Assembly: GCA_015680685.1 (NCBI GenBank)
Contig: MNCI01028922.1
Coordinates: 534,948-598,947 of the forward strand
Source of the DNA: Gnetum montanum
Taxonomy: Eukaryota; Streptophyta; Gnetopsida; Gnetales; Gnetaceae
Length of the DNA stretch: 64,000 bases
Reading direction: 5' to 3'
A model generated the notes under the pieces. The model was not told the DNA's origin. It did not search any database and was given only the letters and a program-made list of their open reading frames with translations. A program made the translations under genes and the position numbers. Positions 59,536-64,000 of the stretch are shown here, piece after piece (positions within the stretch are counted from its first letter, which is position 1; each line of letters begins with the position of its first letter).

Positions 59536-62500
59536 ATGGCACCAAAAATAAAGAGGAAGAACGCAAAACTGGCCAAAATTGATGAAGTACAAGAAAATTT
59601 GGATCGCGTTTCACAGGCGCTGGTCGATGTTCATGACCCTACGCCTTTGAACCGGTAGGTCGTTCTTTGTGTGCTTATGTTTGTTTTTAATATTTATTTT
59701 TCGTGGTGTCATTTGCGTAAATGTGAATTTCAAAATTGTGGACCTCGGGTTAGTGCAAGGGTTTAATGGGGTTGCGTCTACCGCCGTTGTCAGGGACGAA
59801 CCTTGCGTTACTGCAAGGGTTTGGGCGATTTCAGCTTGGATAGTTAGGTGTAATTTATGATTTTTCTGTGTTAGTCATGAAAATTTAAATGTAGGTGTTA
59901 ATGTATGTATTGGGTTTTCTGTACAGCGTTGCGCTAAAGCCCATTCTGGTTGTGTTGGACATTGTTGGGGTTTTGTGTTGTGTAAACCCCATCATCCCTA
60001 ATGTCCCTCCCCCGCACACGCGGTTGCAAGGGAAGGCCATATGGTTTCGATGGGGTGCGCTAGAGTTTTTGCAGTTCTTGCTGCACAACTACAGCGTCAT
60101 TGTGTGTTCTGACCTGTCTGGTGATATCGCCGGTGCTCTTTTAGAGCACCTGTTGGCGGGTTCTGCGCAAGGGATTCTAGCCTTTTTGACAGACGAGGCC
60201 ATCGATATGGGTCATCCCAAGGACCGAGAGCTTAGTGCCCGGGGCTTAAGGAACTTAAATTGGATCTAGGAAATGACTTGATTCAGCTGTTATCATGCAT
60301 ATAACACACTGTTCGGGGCTCGCCATGTATCGGCCTGTTTCCAGAACCCACAAGGCACGGTGTACTACGCAGTTGGGTAAGCGAATTTTATTAACTATCT
60401 ATTTTTTCGTTGTTGTCGTTATATGTCTGTTATCGATGTGCGATGTAAGAGAAGCCTATGTGCAAAAATGTAAGATAAGCCGATGTTGTATGGTACAGGT
60501 TTTTTATCCATGACAACATGTTAGTAGGAAATGGAGATACGTTGTCATGGGCTAAAACAGTAATAAGTGCATTCACCTCAACTAGCAACGTGCACGCTGG
60601 TGTTATCGGGCAAATTGGTTTTGACATGCATGAGTACCCCACCCGCTACGCTAAGGCTTTTGAGAATTGCCAGAGACTCGGGTGGCTACACGATGACTGG
60701 ACCCTAGACCCCCCCTACCGTTGAGGACGTGCAGAGGAACTTGCCACCATTTCCTTTACCATTTGGACCTGGTGAGGTGGTTATGTTGCGTAATATGATT
60801 GTATATTGCAGACATTGCGTAATAGTGCTTTGGTTTAATTTATGTTTCACGTTGTGCAGTTAGGGAATCTCGGGAGATTACCCTTACGATTTTCGGTCGC
60901 GAGGCGAATGCTGTCCTCTTCCGCTACGGCGACATCAAGGACGCACAGCGCTGGCTTAGCCACTCGGCGGCCCCAGTCGCAGTGACTAGTAAGATCCAAG
61001 CAGCAGGGCTAATGCACCTATTTTTGGCTATGACTCCTGATGTCCCCACCAGTGAAATGCTAACCTTGTTCAACTCCTTCAACGAAAAGGCAGAGGGTTT
61101 CTGCATGCGTGTACACAATGTACGCGTAGGTTTTGACATTGACGCTTTACTCTTCGCAGACCTATTTGGCGTCCCCTCAGATGGCCCTCCCGTAAGTGAG
61201 AAGGCGAAGAGGAGCGTTGCCTTCCAGAATTGGCTGAAGGAGTGGGTAAGGGTCCCGAAGGAGACTAAAGGGTTTCCCTGTGAAAGATTCGAGATGGGCA
61301 TTGCCAAGACACTTTATCCCCTTTTCCAGGCCCGGACCTTCCTCAAAAATCTCTCACAGGGAAAGTTCTTTTCTGTAGAATAGACCAGTATTATGCGAGA
61401 GGTTCTGGAGGAGGGGACCCAGTTCAATTAGGCAAGCTATTTTTCCAAGGGACTGCGTAATGAGATGATCAAGCTTTACGAGAAGCTTGAATCCCGCTTC
61501 AACGTGCATTACGCGTTCTTCATAGCTTGCCTCCAGCAGTTTGCTGATTTTCTGGTCATCCAAAGGAATGGGATCTAGATGTAGCAAGATCGAGACCAGC
61601 TGTCTAGACCTTGGATTTTCCACATCCTCAGCACTACCCATGGGCAGGATCCACGGGAAGGGATCGGGGAGTCGTTGTCTATAACGACTAAGGGTTTGGC
61701 GGTGCCCCAAGTGCGAGGTCTTGACAGCGTAGGCGGGATAATGCCTACCTACACTAGCGATGCCTCGTGAGGGAAATGTGTGGTGGAAGAAATCGTTGAA
61801 CCTGCAGCTCAGCGTAAAAGACCCCGTATAGCCGAGTCCCCTGAGAATGATGTAGGCCGAACTGTGGCGGTCAAGGTTCAGCGGAGTAAGCCTCCACCTG
61901 GTAAGCATGAAGGAATTATATTATGCAATGGTTATTTTTTTTAGATAGTATGGAATGACATGCTAAGGTGTTGTGATGTAAACAGTGAGAATTACAGAGG
62001 AACTGACCCCTGAGACAGGGGCAGTAGTATTACGTCATGGAGAGGGGACCTCAATTTTGGAAGAAGAGGCCCCAGCTGTTAGCGTGAGCTGTGCACAGGC
62101 TCTGGTGCGTGAGGAGGCCTCAGCTGCTGGCGGAAGCCATGCACAAGCTCTGATGCATGAGGAGGTCCTGGCTACTAGTGGGAGCCGGGCACAGGACTGG
62201 GTACATGAAGAGGCCCCAGCCACTGGGACCAGCGACGCACAGAGTCAAGTGCGTGAAGAGGGCAAGGGGACGGAAGATGTTGGCGAAGTTGCCACTATCA
62301 CCGGTAGAGGTAATGTGTGTGTTAGCACATTTGTAGGACTCTATAAATGGATGAAGTGTCTGACAGAATTACGCTACAAGAGAAGAGGATGCATCCACGT
62401 CTATTGCTGTGGGCAGAGCGTGGAGGGACTTTCCTGACAAATTTGCCTTCATGGAAGGCATTGTCAGTGACATGATCGAGCGCCTGGAGCGCATCGAGCC

Positions 62501-63751
62501 TGGGGCTGGTACGTTATGGCCGTAGTAAGTTTGTGATATTACTTAGTTGCAATGTGTCATCAACATTTGATGGTTGTTTCTGTTAGGAGCTTGCCTGCGA
62601 TGGGATCCCACGAAGCCCATTGATCTGGATACAGTGGAGCCACCATCCAATGAAGCAGCTTTGCCATGTCACATTTATGAGGAACTGCGTAAATTTGCAT
62701 TATGCTCGACATGCTCCTTATGGGAAAGTAGGGGCCTAAATGAAAATCTATGGAAAAGGTTGCAGAAGTCAGAACAGAGGGTTGAGTCTCTGACCAAAGA
62801 GGTCGGAGACTTAAAATCATGGTGCGACTTCCTACAGGCGCGAGCGATAGGGGATGAAGACTGGCATATTGCTGTTGTCGATTATTCCCAGTATTGGACA
62901 GCCATCAAGAACAGTGTACAGACTAGTCGGGCGTTAGTCGAACAGCGGATACAGATAGAACTCCTAGCCCGGAAGAGTCAGGACTGGAGGGATTATTGTG
63001 CAAGTGTGCAAGAATGGGGGCAGAAGGAGAAGGACCATAAGCATTTGTACAAGTGGGAGAGCATTGCGTATCGAAAACTCTACCGCGATCTTGTCGTCAG
63101 GGCCCAGTCCTTGGAAGTCTTCCTGGACATCATCGGAGCTTCCGAAGCCTTCAAGAAGTTCAAGGAGCAGGTGACTGTAAGCGCGTCCCCGGAAAGGGTG
63201 ATGACCCTCCCTGGGGGTCAGGCCTCAATCCCCACTTTCTTCCTAGATCCACCCCGCTGGAGCAGCGTGGAGAAAGGGAAAGTGAAGGCCGAAGCTGCCT
63301 TGGGAGAGGATGTATGGCCAGATCTGACGGAGGAAGAAATTATGGAGTGCCTATGGGCTAGCCTGGATAAGCTTTCCTTTGTTGCGGGAGCAGGGCCGTC
63401 GCAAGTAAGTTTATGCATGACTTAGTTTGAATTTTCTAATTATGATGTTAACTCTTGTGTAGCTAATGTGCTTACTATATTTAGGTACCAGCTGAGGATA
63501 GGGAAGACGAACAAGCTGAGGAGTTAGCAGAGGAAGGAGCAGATGCAATAGAAGAGGCAGTGGAAGAGGAGGAGCACAGCGATGAAGAGCATCCCCCCGT
63601 GGTCCTGGCACCGGAACAAGGACCTCACGAAGAAGAAGTTCTTCATGAAAGACTGATTCCCAGAGATGATGACCCACTGGAGGACGATCCACTAGGGCTA
63701 GATCCGGATTTGAGAGATACCGGCGACAGCGGCAGTAGAGGAAATGCGTAA
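59536..63751 (+). pseudogene. Intron-borne antisense gene of E4, eight exons (best copy)
   Basis: An orphan gene of about 1,150 codons. Exons: 1, 59,536-59,654 (119 nt; Lys-rich start MAPKIKRKNAKLAKIDEVQ); 2, 59,927-60,376 (450); 3, 60,499-60,771; 4, 60,860-61,900; 5, 61,986-62,309 (a 16-residue repeat four times); 6, in-frame part 62,367-62,508, acceptor uncertain; 7, 62,587-63,404 (charged, probably coiled coil around LWKRLQKSEQRVESLTKEV); 8, 63,485-63,751 (Glu/Asp-rich tail). Donors and acceptors are mostly canonical, e.g. GCAA|GTAAGT and TATTTAG|GTA. No signal peptide, membrane segment, zinc finger or known catalytic motif is seen. Damage: TAG 60,267 and TGA 60,279 in exon 2, a poly-C frameshift in exon 3, and five stops in exon 4. 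Exons 7 and 8 are intact. Function unknown. Confidence 0.8.
62066..62257 (+). repeat. Coding tandem repeat in exon 5, four 48-bp units
   Basis: Each unit encodes about 16 residues of the form EAPAVSVSCAQALVRE, with an Ala-Gln pair and a Glu-Glu junction kept. E3 has a looser Glu/Pro-rich exon 5 of nearly the same length (318 versus 324 nt). Confidence 0.8.
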
Positions 63752-63853
63752 TTGTAGTTTACGCATAGTTTCATTGATGGTGAAGTGAAGCATTGTTTTA
63801 GGAATGACTAAAAAAAAGTGTTATAAGACCTGGTGGATGTTTCAGATAGCGAT

Positions 63854-63873
63854 TATATATATATATATATATG
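63854..63873. repeat. (TA)n microsatellite
   Basis: About ten TA repeats lie some 100 bp past the stop codon of the E4 antisense gene. Confidence 0.9.
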
Positions 63874-63954
63874 TCTGTCTTTTGTGTTTTGACCTATAAC
63901 GCATGGGCGTAATTGTTAAGAATTTCACCTAAGTTATAGTGATAGGATGTATTT

Positions 63955-63982
63955 GCTAGTTTAAGGCCATCGCGGGCCGTCA
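63955..63982 (-). repeat. First unit of the PR-side minisatellite of E4
   Basis: The plus strand reads GCTAGTTTAAGGCCATCGCG and GGCCGT. The sense strand is GGCC-CGCGAT-GGCC then TTAAACTAGC, close to the E3 units at 31,065-31,375. The cluster presumably continues beyond the window. Confidence 0.65.
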
Positions 63983-64000
63983 TACGATTCTGCAAAAACT

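Larger units (their letters stand above)
59117..63951 (-). other. PR-RT intron of E4 (donor side outside window)
   Basis: It extends from the RT acceptor to an unseen donor past base 64,000, and contains the antisense gene on the plus strand. Between the acceptor and exon 1 of that gene it holds one minisatellite unit and the antisense promoter region. Confidence 0.6.
52551..64000 (-). mobile_element. E4: 3' part of a Tat/Ogre-like element (minus), youngest-looking
   Basis: It has a 3' LTR, PPT inverted repeat, 3' noncoding region, minisatellite, INT, dual RNase H, RT and the intron with plus-strand antisense gene, then runs off the right end at the start of the PR-side minisatellite. Gag, PR and the 5' LTR are outside. 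It is inserted in the E2 5' LTR; the left flank is CTTAG (52,546-52,550), equivalent to CTCAG in the intact E2 LTR. Reading frames are longer and CG dinucleotides more frequent than in the other elements, which suggests a more recent insertion. Confidence 0.85.

Noticed and set aside
61354-61908. Open frame of 184 codons on the minus strand
   Set aside because: It lies opposite exon 4 of the E4 antisense gene. Exon 4 is supported by homology to three other copies; this frame is not.
59536-63751. Antisense gene as a plant mobile domain (transposase-derived) gene
   Set aside because: A short ..T.EDV...LP motif in exon 3 is reminiscent of that family, but I could not find the rest of the domain; left unassigned.

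Overview
This window is plant nuclear DNA made almost entirely of Ty3/gypsy LTR retrotransposons nested inside one another. I see no host gene, rRNA, tRNA or CRISPR array. The pol order RT, RNase H, second plant-type RNase H, integrase, together with an intron between protease and RT, places the elements in or near the plant Tat/Ogre lineage. A large-genome land plant is the likely source, possibly a gymnosperm, but nothing here fixes the species. There is one 59-base assembly gap (14,308-14,366).

Nesting from outside in: E0 (+, 5' part, 1-5,589) is cut in its protease by E1 (-, 5,590-16,294). E1 is cut in exon 4 of its antisense gene by E2 (-, 16,295-25,088 and 43,237-52,550). E2 is cut in exon 3 of its antisense gene by E3 (+, 25,089-43,231), which is complete: 18,143 bp, LTRs of 1,618 and 1,592 bp, target-site duplication CCATA. 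The 5' LTR of E2 is cut by E4 (-, 52,551 to beyond the window). The right-hand remainders of E4, E2 (about 124 bp), E1 and E0 should lie past base 64,000 in that order.

Every element follows one plan, read in the sense direction: 5' LTR, PBS, gag, PR, a long intron, RT, two RNase H domains, INT, 3' noncoding region, PPT, 3' LTR. The unusual part is the intron. In all four elements where it is visible it carries a complete, oppositely transcribed gene of eight exons, encoding an orphan protein of about 1,150 residues with an internal helical region and an acidic tail. Exon lengths, splice phases and a TATA box about 140-165 bp upstream of the start codon recur between elements that otherwise differ greatly.

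A minisatellite with the core TTAAACTAGC preceded by a small stem-loop sits at three fixed places in each element: between PR and the 3' end of the antisense gene, between the 5' end of that gene and RT, and between INT and the 3' LTR. All 11 such places that fall in the window are occupied, always in the same orientation. A second conserved structure is an inverted repeat across the polypurine tract and the LTR start, present in all four elements where that junction is visible.

All coding regions are damaged, mostly by TAG/TGA stops at Trp and Gln positions and by small indels, as expected of old methylated repeats. E4 is the least decayed. No product in the window is likely to be made intact.
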